Below are positions 32,155 to 42,685 of a DNA stretch of 64,000 bases, piece by piece. The position numbers and the translations under genes are program-made. Source of the DNA: CAYWNK01 sp964459495 (lineage in GTDB: Bacteria > Planctomycetota > UBA1135 > GCA-002686595); contig CAYWNK010000005.1 of assembly GCA_964459495.1 (NCBI GenBank), positions 8,701 through 72,700 on the forward strand, written 5' to 3'. The notes below the pieces were generated by a model. That model was not told the origin of the DNA, did no database searches, and worked only from the letters and a program-made list of their open reading frames with translations. Position 1 is the first letter of the stretch. Every line of letters begins with the position of its first letter.

Positions 32155-32643
32155 ATGGAACAGCCGAACCAGGAGTCGAGCCCCGAGTCGTTCACATTGA
32201 CGGTTCTGCTTCAGCACGCCGGAAAACTGCTGGACGACCAGTTGCGGGCCGGGTTTGAGAGCTTCGGCCTATACCCATCGCAGGGGCGAGTGCTCCATGT
32301 TCTGGGGAACAGGGATGGGTACGAGCAGCAAGAACTCGCATCAGCAATGAAAGTCTCCGCTCCAACGGTCAGCGGCATTCTGAAGCGCATGGAAGCTGAA
32401 GGGCTCATCGCGCGATACCCCGATCCCAATGACGAGCGTGTGTCGCGGGTCTCCCTCACGCGGAAGGGGCGCCAGAAGTGCAGGCTCGTGGGACGGGTGG
32501 TGAAAGAAGTCGAGCGAACCCTGGTCGCTGGTTTCAGCCGAGCTCAACTTCGTGCCGCGCACAGCAGCCTTCGTCAGCTTCGAAACAACCTTGGCGGCGG
32601 CCCTCCGGGACCCGAGCCTTCTGTTGAGGCGGTGATCCCCTAG
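32155..32643 (+). CDS. MarR-family repressor of the RND efflux operon
   Basis: 162 aa. The winged HTH reads GLYPSQGRVLHVLGNRDG, QQELASAMKVSAPTVSGILK, then a wing PDPNDERVSRVSLTRKG. Normal MarR length. It starts immediately after a perfect palindrome (32138-32151) and lies 125 bp upstream of the three RND genes in the same direction, so it is the likely regulator of that pump, released by a small-molecule ligand. Confidence 0.88.
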   Translation: MEQPNQESSPESFTLTVLLQHAGKLLDDQLRAGFESFGLYPSQGRVLHVLGNRDGYEQQELASAMKVSAPTVSGILKRMEAEGLIARYPDPNDERVSRVSLTRKGRQKCRLVGRVVKEVERTLVAGFSRAQLRAAHSSLRQLRNNLGGGPPGPEPSVEAVIP

Positions 32644-32768
32644 GCCGACAGAGCGCCACAGATCCATCACGCCATCCGGTGCGGTGTAGGCGCTCAGCTG
32701 ACTTGTGTGACCCGTATCGCTGGTATTGAGCTTGCACGCTTGACCACCGCACACCTCCTGGACACGAA

Positions 32769-34205
32769 ATGACGTGCTATTCCAAAACTAGATGGGTGGC
32801 TTCTACCGCTGGCGCCTTCCTCTTTGCCGCCTGCGCTGTTGGCCCGGACTACGTCCGCCCGGTTCTCTCCCCTCCTGCCAATTGGGCCCAAGAGGCGAAT
32901 AGCAGCGATGGGGATCTTCTTGAGTGGTGGAAACAGTTCGACGACGAGCATCTCACCGACCTCATCCAGCGCTCGACCGCGGGCAACCTCGATCTACGGG
33001 TGGCTTTCGAGAGGATCGCTGAGGCGCGCGAACTTCTGCGCGTCACTTCGGTCAGGCGATATCCGTCTGTCGATGTCTCTGAAAGCGCCACTCGCAGCGA
33101 CCTTAGCAGCGCGACGACGGGCATGAACTCGAGGCCGGTATGGGTCTACGACATCGGTCTATCCGTCGGCTGGGAGATCGACGTGTTCGGTCGCGTACAG
33201 CGCTCCATTGAGGCTGCGACGGCAGATTTCGAGACCTTCGTCGAGGACTACCGCAGCGTCATGACGAGCGTGCACGCAGCCGTGGCCTCCGCCTACGTCG
33301 ACGTGCGCCTTGCCCAGCGGCGACTCACGATTGCAAGCGCCAACCTCGCCGTGCAGCAGGGAAGCCTGAAGTACGCCACGGATCGACGGGATGCCGGGCA
33401 GGTCTCCGGCCTTGACGTCGCTCAGGCGGAATCGAATATCGCTACAACCGAGGCTACGATCCCCACCCTCGAAGTCGACCTGGATCGCTCCATCTACCGG
33501 CTGGCAGTCCTCCTTGGAAGTCCAATCGCCGACCTTCGCGACGAGCTGCTCGCCGTGAAGCCGATTCCTATCGGTCCGACGCAGGTTTCTTCTGGGCTGC
33601 CTGCGAATCTGCTTCGCAATCGCCCGGACCTCCGCGCAGCGGAGCGCAGTCTGGCCGCAGAAACAGCTCGCATTGGAGTTGCAGCGGCGGATCTCTATCC
33701 CTCCTTCAACTTTTCGGCGGCCTTGGGCGGCCAGGCGCTCCAGGTGAATGACCTGTTCGATGGTGGTGCACGCCGTTGGTCGCTGGGTGTGAGCGGCTTC
33801 AACACCCTGTTCAATTTCGGGGGGGTCCAGGCCAACGTCGATGCCCAGAGGGCCCGCATGCGAGCGGCGCTGGCAACCTACGAGCAAACGCTACTGTTGT
33901 CAGTCGAGGAGGTGGAGACTGCGATCACCTCTCTGCGTAGGGAGAGGACCCGAGCTGCAGCCTTGGGGCGTGCTGTGGTAGCAAACGAGCTCTCGGTCGA
34001 GCTTTCGGAGCAGCTCTATCGCTCTGGTCAGGTTGACTTTCAAAACCTCCGAGACACCCAGCGGGGCCTACTCGAACTTCAAGACCAGCTCGCCGCAAGC
34101 GAGGCAGCCATAGCTCAAAACACGATCTCCCTGTTCCTGGCACTCGGCGGGAGTTGGGACCCCGAAGAGGACGTACTGACACCTCGTGAGGAATCCAATT
34201 CATGA
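32769..34205 (+). CDS. RND efflux outer-membrane lipoprotein (NodT/OprM type)
   Basis: 478 aa. The lipoprotein signal ends FLFAAC (Cys22), then AVGPDYVRPVLSPPANW, the usual start of this family. Two repeats of long helices follow (VDVRLAQRRLTIASANLAVQ, RPDLRAAERSLAAETARIGV), with GGSWDPE at the end. It forms the TolC-like exit duct of the pump. It overlaps the adaptor gene by 4 bp. Confidence 0.9.
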   Translation: MTCYSKTRWVASTAGAFLFAACAVGPDYVRPVLSPPANWAQEANSSDGDLLEWWKQFDDEHLTDLIQRSTAGNLDLRVAFERIAEARELLRVTSVRRYPSVDVSESATRSDLSSATTGMNSRPVWVYDIGLSVGWEIDVFGRVQRSIEAATADFETFVEDYRSVMTSVHAAVASAYVDVRLAQRRLTIASANLAVQQGSLKYATDRRDAGQVSGLDVAQAESNIATTEATIPTLEVDLDRSIYRLAVLLGSPIADLRDELLAVKPIPIGPTQVSSGLPANLLRNRPDLRAAERSLAAETARIGVAAADLYPSFNFSAALGGQALQVNDLFDGGARRWSLGVSGFNTLFNFGGVQANVDAQRARMRAALATYEQTLLLSVEEVETAITSLRRERTRAAALGRAVVANELSVELSEQLYRSGQVDFQNLRDTQRGLLELQDQLAASEAAIAQNTISLFLALGGSWDPEEDVLTPREESNS

Positions 34206-35584
34206 ACCACGGCCTGAAGCTTCTGTCGCGCGGCTCCGCGTTTCTCGTCCCTGTGGCACTTGGTATCGGAGCCTTTGTTCTCTTGACCAGCAGCGACAGA
34301 GAGGTATCCCGAACCCAGAGCACCGAGGTCGCACGCAAGATGCGCGTCATCGACGTTGCTGCCATGCCCATGGTTCCGCGCACAGAAGGCTACGGACTTG
34401 CCAGAGCGGATCGAACATGGCGTGCAATCGCGCAAGTCGGTGGACGGATCGTTGAGCTCCATCCAGAGCTCCGGTCTGGGTCACGTGTGCAGGCGGGAGC
34501 CCTGCTTGTGAAGATCGATACGACGGATGTGGAGATCACGATTGCCTCGGCCCGTGCCGAGGTCGCGCGACTCACTGGAGAGCTCCAACAGATCGAGCAA
34601 GAAGAGATCAACAACACGCGCTCACTGAAAATCGAGCAGACCATTGTCGGGGTCCTCGAGGGAGAGGTCGAGCGTCTCGAGGAGCTCCTTCAGAAAGACG
34701 CATCCTCGCGGGTCGCCTATGAGCAGAGCCAACGCACTTTGCTTGCCCAGAAGCAGTCCGCCCTGGGGATCGAGAACTCGACGGCGCTTCTCCCCTTCCA
34801 GACCGCCATCACTCAAGCTCAACTCGATGGAGCCAACGCGAGCCTAGCCCGGGCAGAGCGCGACCTTGAATTCTGCACCGTTCGATCGCCGTTCGTCGGT
34901 TCGGTTGGGGCCACTACGATCGAAGTCGGGCAGTACGTCGCTCCCAATGAGGAGCTCTTCGAAGTATCCTTCGATGGAACGCTGCGAATCGACGCGGCAA
35001 TCCCGCAGGACCAGGTCTTCCGCCTGCTGGGAGAGGCCGAGCGTACGGCCATTTCGAAGATGCTCGCAGACCAGACCGAGGAGGCGAAAGACCTCGTCGA
35101 TGGCATCTTCCAGGTCCGCGTGATTTCGAAGATCGGCAGCTTCGAACGCGAATGGCCCGCCAAAGTTGTAGGTGTGAGGGAAAGCCTTGATGAGCAAACC
35201 AAAGCTCTGCTCATGACCGTTGTGGTCGAACAAGAACCAGGCAATCGGCTTGCGGCGGACGGTCCCCCTCTGAGCCCGGGGTCATTCTGCCGCGTCGAAA
35301 TTCAAGCGGCTCCGCGTGAGGCGATCGTGATCCCCCGGGAAGTGCTTCGGGACGGCGATGCTTTCTGGCTTGATGCAGAGAATCGGCTACGGCGGGCGAC
35401 GCTCGATATCGAGTTTCACCAGGGGGAACTTACGGTAGTTCGCAGTGGCCTCGAGCCGGGAGTGCAGCTCGTGGTCTCCGACCCGACACCTGCGATCGAG
35501 GGGCAGCTGATCTCACCGATCGTGGATGGGGCTCTGTCAGCGAAAGTGGCTCGTGAAGCCGCTGGCGATGGAGAAGCGCAATGA
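34202..35584 (+). CDS. RND periplasmic adaptor (membrane fusion protein)
   Basis: 460 aa. An N-terminal membrane segment (FLVPVALGIGAFVLLTSS) is followed by a split lipoyl domain (GGRIVELHPELRSGSRVQAG and FVGSVGATTIEVGQYVAPNE), a helical hairpin between them (EVARLTGELQQIEQEEIN to LDGANASLARAERDLEF) and a C-terminal beta-barrel. It links the pump to the outer-membrane duct and overlaps both neighbours by 4 bp. Confidence 0.9.
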   Translation: MNHGLKLLSRGSAFLVPVALGIGAFVLLTSSDREVSRTQSTEVARKMRVIDVAAMPMVPRTEGYGLARADRTWRAIAQVGGRIVELHPELRSGSRVQAGALLVKIDTTDVEITIASARAEVARLTGELQQIEQEEINNTRSLKIEQTIVGVLEGEVERLEELLQKDASSRVAYEQSQRTLLAQKQSALGIENSTALLPFQTAITQAQLDGANASLARAERDLEFCTVRSPFVGSVGATTIEVGQYVAPNEELFEVSFDGTLRIDAAIPQDQVFRLLGEAERTAISKMLADQTEEAKDLVDGIFQVRVISKIGSFEREWPAKVVGVRESLDEQTKALLMTVVVEQEPGNRLAADGPPLSPGSFCRVEIQAAPREAIVIPREVLRDGDAFWLDAENRLRRATLDIEFHQGELTVVRSGLEPGVQLVVSDPTPAIEGQLISPIVDGALSAKVAREAAGDGEAQ

Positions 35585-38500
35585 TTGGACTTGCTGCCAG
35601 ACACCGGACAGCGGCCAACCTGTTGATGGCACTCTTGCTTGTCGCAGGTGTCGTAGTCCTTCCGTCCATCAAGCGTGAGCAGAAGCCGGACTTCACCCCC
35701 TCTCAGGTCCAGGTCCGGGTGGTGTATCTGGGGGGTACGCCGGAGGAAGTCGAAGAGTCGATCTGCCGGCCGATTGAGGACGCGCTAGAGTCTGTCCAGG
35801 GCATCAAGTCGATCGATTCCGAGGCCCAGGACGGCGTCGGAATCGTGACCATCGAAAAGGAGGACCCGAGTGATCTTTCTGCATTTGCAGCGGACATCGA
35901 CTCCGAGGTTTCAGCGATCACTTCTTTTCCCGAGGGAACGGAAGACCCCGTCATTAGCCAGCTTGGTCGCGATAGCACCGTCATGGCCGTGCTGGTCGGC
36001 GGATTTTCGGACTCGACCGATCTCTATGCATACTGCGATGATCTGGCCACCCGCTTGCGACGACTCCCGGATGTGTCCACCGTCGATCTCGAGGGCTTCT
36101 CTGATCGTCAACTACGGGTCGAGCTAGATGCAGAGAAACTCCTGCGGCATTCGCTGAGTGTCTCGGATGTGGCGGTTGCAATCTCTGCGGAGAGCGTGGA
36201 ACGCCCCGCAGGTGGCCTTGAGTCGGATACGGCAGAGCTCACACTGCGATTCACGGAGCGCAGAAGGAGCCTGCGCGGCTTGGAAAACCTCGTGGTTCGT
36301 CAGGATGCAGCGGGTGGAAACGTCCTTCTCGGAGAGCTCGGTGTTGTCCGAGACCTCTTCGAGAATCCAGAGGAACGGGTGGAGGTGGACGAGGAACGGG
36401 TGGGGCGAGTCGTTGTGAAGAAGGCCAAGGCCGATGACTCGATCCTCGTGTCCAATTCCGTCCAGAGCTTTCTCGAGGAAGAACGATCGCGTGTGTCGAG
36501 CAGCATCAGTCTGCGGACAACGCAAGACGGAACGAAGGGCCTCCTCGATCAACTAGAGATCGTCATCACGAATGGGTGGCAGGGGATCCTCCTGGTGTTC
36601 GCCACCCTGTGGCTCTTCTTTTCACCACGGCTGGCATTCTGGGTCGTGATGTCGCTGCCTGTGTCGTTCTTGGGTGCCTTCGTCCTGATGGCGCTTCTCG
36701 GTGTGACGATCAACACAATCTCACTCGTGGGCTTCTTGCTTGCGCTAGGCATCCTGATGGATGACGGCATCGTCATTGCCGAAAACGTCATTGCACACAT
36801 GCAAAGGGGCAAGGGGGCCATGCAGTCCGCCATTGACGGGACCGCGGAGGTCCTGCCTGGGGTTGTGTCGTCATTCCTCACCACCTTGTGCGTCCTGGGC
36901 CCGCTGGCCTTCTTGGACGGTGATATCGGGGTGGTTCTTGGTGTTATCCCTGTGGTCCTAGCGCTGGTCCTGATCGTGAGCCTTGTTGAGGCTTTCTGGA
37001 TTCTTCCATCGCACCTGGGCCATTCCCTGGCTGGCTACGATCCGGCGAAGAAGTCTCGGTTTCGCGCTGCTTTCGATGGAGCCTTCGATTGGCTTCGCAA
37101 GCAGGTCGTTGTGCGTGCGACGAAGCTTGTCGTCCAGCAGCGCTATCTCTTCAGCGGCGTCGTTGCCGCGTTGCTGATCGCGTCGTTTGCCCTAATCGTA
37201 TCGGGTCGAGTGGGCTTCCAGGCATTCCCGAATTCTGAGGGCGATGTCCTTGAGGCACGAGTCATGATGCCCCCCGGGACGCCGCTTGTCAGGACTCAGC
37301 AAGTGACCAAGCAGCTTCTTGAGGGGCTCCGAATTGCCGAAGTCGAAGTCGGCAAGCAGCCAGATGGCAAGAAACTCGTCGAGCTCGTGAGCGTTCGCTA
37401 CAACGTGAATGACGACACCAGTTCGTCCGGCCCCCATCTAGCAACGGTATCCGTGGATCTGCTGACAACGGAAGAGCGCAGCAGTGGCCTTGAGCAAATC
37501 AAGCAGGCCTGGCGTCAAGGAACAGGTGATGTGATCGACGCGCTGGCTGTTTCGATTATGGAGCCATCAGCTGGCGGCCCCGCCGGCCGAGCCATCGAGG
37601 TGAAGGTAAGCGGCGACGACCTATCGGAACTTGACCGAGCAGCCGACAGCATGACCGCGTGGTTCCGCACGATCGAAGGGGTCTCGAACCTGAACGATGA
37701 CCTTCGTCGCGGTAAGCAGGAAGTCCAACTCCAGGTCAAACCAGAAGCCAGGGCTCTTGGCCTCGACGCGGACACAATCGCTGGCCAAGTGGCTGATGCA
37801 TTCCTAGGCCGCGTAGTGGACGAAATTCAGGTTGGTTCGGATCAATACGAGGTCGAGATTCGCCTGAGTGACGACGATCGCAGGCACCTAGACGATCTTG
37901 AGGGATTCCGAATCATGCTCCCAGAGGGAGGGGGAGTCGCGCTCGGTACGGTGGCAGAGCTCCAGCTAGAGAGGGGCTGGTCGCGGATTGCACGCGCGGG
38001 TGGCCGCCGCGTTGTCACCGTAACAGGAGACATCGACCAAACGGTTTCGAGCACAGCGGCCGTGTTCGCCGTCTTCCGAGACGAGTTCATGCCCCTGTTC
38101 GAAGAGCAGTACCCCGGTCTCTTCATCGGCTTGGACGGCGAGACCGCTGAAAGCGGCAAGACGATGAACTCCATGCTACTTGGAATGATGTTCGGCCTGC
38201 TGGGTGTCTACATGCTTCTGAGCTTCCAGTTTGGAAGCTACTCGGAACCCCTCCTGGTGATGGTTCTCATTCCCCTATCGCTGATTGGGATCATCTCCGG
38301 GCACTGGCTTTTTCACTACCCATTCACAATCCCCAGCATTCTTGGTTTCGTTGCCCTATCGGGCATCGTGATCAACGACTCGATCCTGATGGTTCGCTTT
38401 GCGAAGACCAAAATCGAGGAAGGGGTCCCTGTGCATGAGGCGGTCGTGCAAGCCACGGGGCTGCGATTTCGAGCTGTCTTCCTCACGTCGATGACGACCG

Positions 38501-38703
38501 TCTTGGGTTTGGTGCCCTTACTATTCGAGTCGAGCGTGCAGGCCCAGACTTTAAAGGGAATGATCATCAGCGTGACCTTCGGCTTGATGGCTACGACCGT
38601 CTTGGTCTTGCTGGTGATTCCCGCACTGTATTCCATCTTGAGCGACCTCGGGTTGGCACGTACTCGAACGAACAGTTCTGCGGTGCCCAGTTCGTTGCTG
38701 TGA
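35581..38703 (+). CDS. RND (AcrB/MdtB-like) efflux pump
   Basis: 1040 aa, normal length. The N-terminal TM1 is followed by the porter domain (VYLGGTPEEVEESICRPIED), the TM2-6 block with the proton-relay region GILMDDGIVIAENVIAHMQR, the second porter half, and TM8-12 with GIVINDSILMVRFAKTKIEE and an end at LVIPALYSIL. It would export drugs or toxic small molecules using the proton gradient. It is the last gene of the MarR operon. Confidence 0.92.
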   Translation: MIGLAARHRTAANLLMALLLVAGVVVLPSIKREQKPDFTPSQVQVRVVYLGGTPEEVEESICRPIEDALESVQGIKSIDSEAQDGVGIVTIEKEDPSDLSAFAADIDSEVSAITSFPEGTEDPVISQLGRDSTVMAVLVGGFSDSTDLYAYCDDLATRLRRLPDVSTVDLEGFSDRQLRVELDAEKLLRHSLSVSDVAVAISAESVERPAGGLESDTAELTLRFTERRRSLRGLENLVVRQDAAGGNVLLGELGVVRDLFENPEERVEVDEERVGRVVVKKAKADDSILVSNSVQSFLEEERSRVSSSISLRTTQDGTKGLLDQLEIVITNGWQGILLVFATLWLFFSPRLAFWVVMSLPVSFLGAFVLMALLGVTINTISLVGFLLALGILMDDGIVIAENVIAHMQRGKGAMQSAIDGTAEVLPGVVSSFLTTLCVLGPLAFLDGDIGVVLGVIPVVLALVLIVSLVEAFWILPSHLGHSLAGYDPAKKSRFRAAFDGAFDWLRKQVVVRATKLVVQQRYLFSGVVAALLIASFALIVSGRVGFQAFPNSEGDVLEARVMMPPGTPLVRTQQVTKQLLEGLRIAEVEVGKQPDGKKLVELVSVRYNVNDDTSSSGPHLATVSVDLLTTEERSSGLEQIKQAWRQGTGDVIDALAVSIMEPSAGGPAGRAIEVKVSGDDLSELDRAADSMTAWFRTIEGVSNLNDDLRRGKQEVQLQVKPEARALGLDADTIAGQVADAFLGRVVDEIQVGSDQYEVEIRLSDDDRRHLDDLEGFRIMLPEGGGVALGTVAELQLERGWSRIARAGGRRVVTVTGDIDQTVSSTAAVFAVFRDEFMPLFEEQYPGLFIGLDGETAESGKTMNSMLLGMMFGLLGVYMLLSFQFGSYSEPLLVMVLIPLSLIGIISGHWLFHYPFTIPSILGFVALSGIVINDSILMVRFAKTKIEEGVPVHEAVVQATGLRFRAVFLTSMTTVLGLVPLLFESSVQAQTLKGMIISVTFGLMATTVLVLLVIPALYSILSDLGLARTRTNSSAVPSSLL

Positions 38704-39271
38704 GAGCGATCCGGGCAACCACACGCCAACCTGCTGAGCTACCGTCGTGGTTGGTTCTCAGGTACTCATCCCGCTTGGAAAGCGCCCCCTATTAGGGGAT
38801 CAGTGAGGCCTGGATCGTGGCATGCAGGCATCTTCGTGTGCCCCTCCAGTGCATGAGAGCGGTCGCGTTGGTCCGGCTCCGACATGTGGCGATTGAGAGT
38901 CTTCGCTCGAGAGAAGAGACCCGAAGTACGCCTCAGGTTCCCGGCCCCATCGTCGTTGGGCCTGAAGATTGAAATCAGCCGGCCGCGCCCCGGCATCCCG
39001 TTTTCAATCGGGCACCCGACTACGGATGGATCGATCGATGTTGCCATCTGAAATGACGACACAGAGCATTGCTCGCGTGCGCACCATGCCGGTCAGCATC
39101 ATCGCAATCGGCGTCACCGCAGGGGCTTCGACGAAGACCTTGCTCTCCCCCACAGCCGGCTCACCGCAGATAGTCCGCTCGGATCTCCTATCCCTATCGA
39201 CGAGACCGAATTCGCTGCCGGAGACGATCGGGCTGACGGCAAGCCTGATCGTTCCCGGCATAGAATTCGGA
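38704..39271. other. Convergent intergenic region after the RND operon
   Basis: No gene is supported. CAACCAC (38718-38724) and GTGGTTG (38746-38752) form a 7-bp inverted repeat with a long loop shortly after the pump stop, possibly a weak terminator. A plus-strand frame at 38969-39481 is probably a shadow of the minus-strand haem protein. Confidence 0.4.
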
Positions 39272-40831
39272 CTAGTGGGGCCGCGACCCCCGGCGCGCCT
39301 GGATTGCTTCCATCGTCGCCAGTCCGCCATTCCCGGACGATTCCGAGGAGCAGTTCATGCCAAGGATCTGGAGGTACGCTGCCTCACGAACACGGAGGTC
39401 GTTGAAGGAGCGATTCATGGAGCTGTCATTGGGGAAGATCAGGTCCGGAACGGTCAATCCGGTGATGAACGGAGCGAGTGATGTCTCCTCTCCGACCTCG
39501 CGGGGGGTCATCATTTGGAAGCGACCGGTGCCGCCGGTACCGGTTTCTCCGCCATGACAGCCAACGCAGGTTTGGATCGCGAACTTGTGGCGAGTATCTG
39601 AGTCCTTCCCCGTTAGGTTGGCGGCGTTGGAGGGCTGGTACTTCGGAGTCCACCAGCGAGCGGCGCCGAAGCCCCCGGGCGGGAACTGGGCAGTTTCGTT
39701 CTGATCGTTGATAGCTTGACCGCCAAGCAGACCAACCTCGCCATTCTCCGCGACATATTCGTCGTGGTCGGCAAGCTTCCACGCATTGATCAGAGCACTG
39801 TCAATCAGCGGGAACCTCTCGGGCACAACGTGGATGCCAGCGCGGATATCGACAGCGTTGGCGTCCAACCAGTCTTCGAGCACCTGCCGGGATCCCCGGT
39901 GAGGGAGGTTGGGATTGAAGTTCGCCCAGCGCAAGTATCCGAGATCCGGCGTTTGCTTTGTCGTGACAGGGATCAGTGGTCCCAGACCAATCGCGCCCAG
40001 TACGGGAGCAATGTTGAACTCGCGCAGTTCCCAGTGGTTCGTATCACAGGTCAGGCAACCCTCAGCAAACAGATTGGTCCGCAGCTGGGCAAGGTTGCTG
40101 CCGTTCGGACGACCGTTGGACGGATCGGGATCCACGACTTCCTGAACCATCCAAGTCAGCTGCGAGCGGAACGCAGCCGAGTCCAGCTCAAGGTTGCCCA
40201 GCATTTGCCAAGCCTGGTGCCAGGCCTTGACCTCCTCGCAGGATGTCGCAGGCACGTCAAATTCAAAGATGAAGAGCTCATCGAGACCCTCTCCAGAACT
40301 TACGCCCTGTCCGCCCAGTACGCTCCAGCGCGAGTACACCAATCGCAGCTCGCCAGCGGTCTCGATCTGGCCATCGACCGTTCGAGCTAGATCAGGCCGG
40401 TTGACAATCGCAAGCAAGCGGAAGGGAGCAAAGTCCGGGTCAAGCTCGGACCCGATTCCGCCCGCCTCAGTCTCCCAGTCATCGATCAACCCCTGGATCG
40501 AAGCCACCTGATCCGGGTGAAAGACCCTGTCCTTATTCACCGTCTGGACCGAGAACCAAGTTGTCAACCAATCGCGGGCAAAGCCTGGCACGGAGAGGGA
40601 ACCAGCCAGAGAGCTGAAGATCGTCCCGAAATGCAGCGGCATCCCGGGGTCCACCAGATCCGGATGGTCGACAATGTCGATGCTTTTGATCAGGAGTTCT
40701 TTGTCATGGCAGACTGGACCATTCGACAACGATGTGGGCAGTGATGTGGGCTCAGGCGCCGAGACTGGCCACATGGTGCTGAGGGACACAGCAGCCAGCA
40801 AGACTGACGAGGATAGGGGTAGGGAGATCAT
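39272..40831 (-). CDS. Secreted protein with a c-type haem motif
   Basis: 519 aa from ATG 40831 (a longer frame reaches 40876). The signal peptide is ISLPLSSSVLLAAVSLSTMW. The body has long unknown stretches (FARDWLTTWFSVQTVN, FRLLAIVNRPDLARTVDGQI), a pair CLTCDTNHWELREFN, and near the end CVGCHGGETGTGG, a CxxCH haem-binding site. It is probably a periplasmic redox or structural protein with one haem. Similar proteins occur in myxobacteria and planctomycetes as far as I recall; function unknown. Confidence 0.7.
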   Translation of the reverse strand: MISLPLSSSVLLAAVSLSTMWPVSAPEPTSLPTSLSNGPVCHDKELLIKSIDIVDHPDLVDPGMPLHFGTIFSSLAGSLSVPGFARDWLTTWFSVQTVNKDRVFHPDQVASIQGLIDDWETEAGGIGSELDPDFAPFRLLAIVNRPDLARTVDGQIETAGELRLVYSRWSVLGGQGVSSGEGLDELFIFEFDVPATSCEEVKAWHQAWQMLGNLELDSAAFRSQLTWMVQEVVDPDPSNGRPNGSNLAQLRTNLFAEGCLTCDTNHWELREFNIAPVLGAIGLGPLIPVTTKQTPDLGYLRWANFNPNLPHRGSRQVLEDWLDANAVDIRAGIHVVPERFPLIDSALINAWKLADHDEYVAENGEVGLLGGQAINDQNETAQFPPGGFGAARWWTPKYQPSNAANLTGKDSDTRHKFAIQTCVGCHGGETGTGGTGRFQMMTPREVGEETSLAPFITGLTVPDLIFPNDSSMNRSFNDLRVREAAYLQILGMNCSSESSGNGGLATMEAIQARRGSRPH

Positions 40832-41600
40832 CGGAGTAGAACTCGGAATTTGGGAAGTGGATCGAAGGGGCACCAATTGCCCCTGGGCTTTTCCCGCCCA
40901 GTCACCCAGCCGGTCGCAGGATTCTCCAAAAAAAGCCGCCCCAGGACTTCGAGGTAGACCGGTCTAGGAATCGCCTCGGGCCCGCTAGATGCCTCAATGC
41001 ACTCGACGACGCTCCAGTCTATGGGATCCAAATAGCCAATCGCAGCCGGCTCACCGCCCTCACCTCACCCCAAGTCCTTGCCCTTCCGATTGCCCTAGAC
41101 GATTGCCCCTTGGACCTTGACGTTTCTCACTCGCTTCAATGGACCGCTGGTTCCTACTCGGCAACCACGTCGACGCAATAGCCCTCCGTGAAGATGCAAT
41201 CGTGCTCCAGCAACGTGGGGTCCAAGACTCCACCCGCCTCTTTGCACAGCCAAGTGATCCACTTCGATCCCCAGACCTTGTAGCAGTCCCCACTCCACGG
41301 GCGAGAACCCGCAGATCCCCATGTCGGCAGCGAAAAGCACCCTTTGATGTTGCGATAGGCAACGAAGGACTCAAGTCGAACTTGCAGCAAGCCCTTGCCT
41401 TGCTCCAAGGGGATGGGGCTGGTGATTGGGTCGAAGGGCGCCCGTACCTCTTGTGCCGAAGGCTTGCAAACCAGCGCGCTACGAGGTCGGACTTAGCAGT
41501 GATGCATGCGCCGCTGCATCCACACCGCCTTGGCTTCCATCCGCGCCTAGAAGAGCTCGTTGGCATGACCCTCACAGAACGAGCCCGAGCTCCGGTCGAT
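40832..41600. other. Intergenic region with a decayed minus-strand frame
   Basis: No intact gene. A minus-strand frame at 41154-41408 reads FVAYRNIKGCFSLPTWGSAG, then VLDPTLLEHDCIFTEGYCVD. It looks like genuine protein sequence (Trp, Cys and Tyr rich, unlike the shadow frames) but lacks a start and family features, so it may be the tail of a broken gene. Confidence 0.4.
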
Positions 41601-42332
41601 TCAAACCTTAGGCCGCTGGACGCGAAACAGGCGAAAGGAGCCGCTCTCCGGTTCTTGGGGCACGCCCGCTTCGTCTAGGACCTTAGCGATCAGCCCCCGG
41701 GCCTGGGCGCGTCCGATGAAGAGGGGCGAACGTGGGCGCCCCGGGTCCGCAAACCAGGCACTGCCTCCGGGCCTCAAGGCAGCCTGCAAGAGGTCGAGTA
41801 TCGGCCCATGGGAACGCGCTTCGTATAGAACGTCGCTGGCAATCATCACATCGAAGGAACCGCGTTCGGTCACCCAGGGCTCTGTCCAGTCCAGAGCTTC
41901 GGCCCGGACGATCCCCTCGAGTCCATTGAGCTCGATTTCCACGCCGAGCGCTTCCACAGCGCTGCGGTCGTAGTCAGTGAGGGTGAGCTCTATCCGATCA
42001 CCGAAGGCCGAGCCCAGCCAGAGACCGACGAGCCCGAGCCCCGCACCAAGTTCGAGCACGCGCAAGGGCTGCGGCCCCGTCAGTATCGAGAGCTCCCGCA
42101 AGAGCTGCCTCGCCATGATGGGGGCCGCGTCCCAAACCCAGGCCCAGTAGGGCATCGCATCGTTGAAGCGATTGCGTTCCTGGACGTCGACGTCGTCCAG
42201 CAGCTGATCAGGAGCCGCCGGCACGACGAGCTTGAGCTGCACCCCCTCCAGTACTTCGTAGCACACCTGCTGCCAGCCCCCAGCAAGTTCGGGGAGTCGC
42301 GCCAGAAGCGCCCGCTCCACGGGTTGAGTCAT
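41601..42332 (-). CDS. Class I SAM-dependent methyltransferase
   Basis: 243 aa from ATG 42332 (MTQPVERALLARL); the frame extends to 42428 with low-quality sequence. Family signs: NRFNDAMPYWAWVWDAAPIM, the SAM motif I LRVLELGAGLGLVGLWLG, motif II LTDYDRSAV, motif III FDVMIASDVLYEARSHGPIL. This resembles METTL21/NNMT-like protein or small-molecule methyltransferases. The substrate is unknown. It is divergent from the H-NOX operon. Confidence 0.82.
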   Translation of the reverse strand: MTQPVERALLARLPELAGGWQQVCYEVLEGVQLKLVVPAAPDQLLDDVDVQERNRFNDAMPYWAWVWDAAPIMARQLLRELSILTGPQPLRVLELGAGLGLVGLWLGSAFGDRIELTLTDYDRSAVEALGVEIELNGLEGIVRAEALDWTEPWVTERGSFDVMIASDVLYEARSHGPILDLLQAALRPGGSAWFADPGRPRSPLFIGRAQARGLIAKVLDEAGVPQEPESGSFRLFRVQRPKV

Positions 42333-42685
42333 GGGCGGAATTAGAACCCACGGGGCCGCAATCGGGGCCTGCCCTGTTTGCATTCCCGCTGCCCCTCCCA
42401 CAAGACCTAGCTCGTCTTGGCCAACCAAGCATCGGGGATGCCGGAAATCTGGCCACGCCCCAGGCGCCAGTTCTAGGGAATCCAGGATGCACTCTTCGTG
42501 AGGGCGGAACCCAGACCGGGACCTCCCTCCGTACGCACATCAATTGCGGAATCGTCCGTAGCAGGTCATCGATCGACTCAGCGCCCGATTGACATCACCT
42601 CGATGAGTCCCCATCGCGGGATGCAATCCGACTTTCGGCCCAGACGGTTGAGCCAGGCGGCTCGAGGCTCGACAGCTAGGCTGAT
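42333..42685. promoter_or_regulatory. Divergent promoter region, methyltransferase / H-NOX operon
   Basis: 353 bp between divergent genes with no coding sequence. TTGACA (42589-42594) could be a -35 for the H-NOX operon, but no good -10 lies at the right distance, so this is tentative. GAAAGGAG (RBS) overlaps the H-NOX start region. Confidence 0.35.

Noticed and set aside
39716..40390. 224-aa plus-strand frame opposite the haem protein
   Set aside because: The minus strand has a signal peptide and CxxCH motif; this is its shadow.
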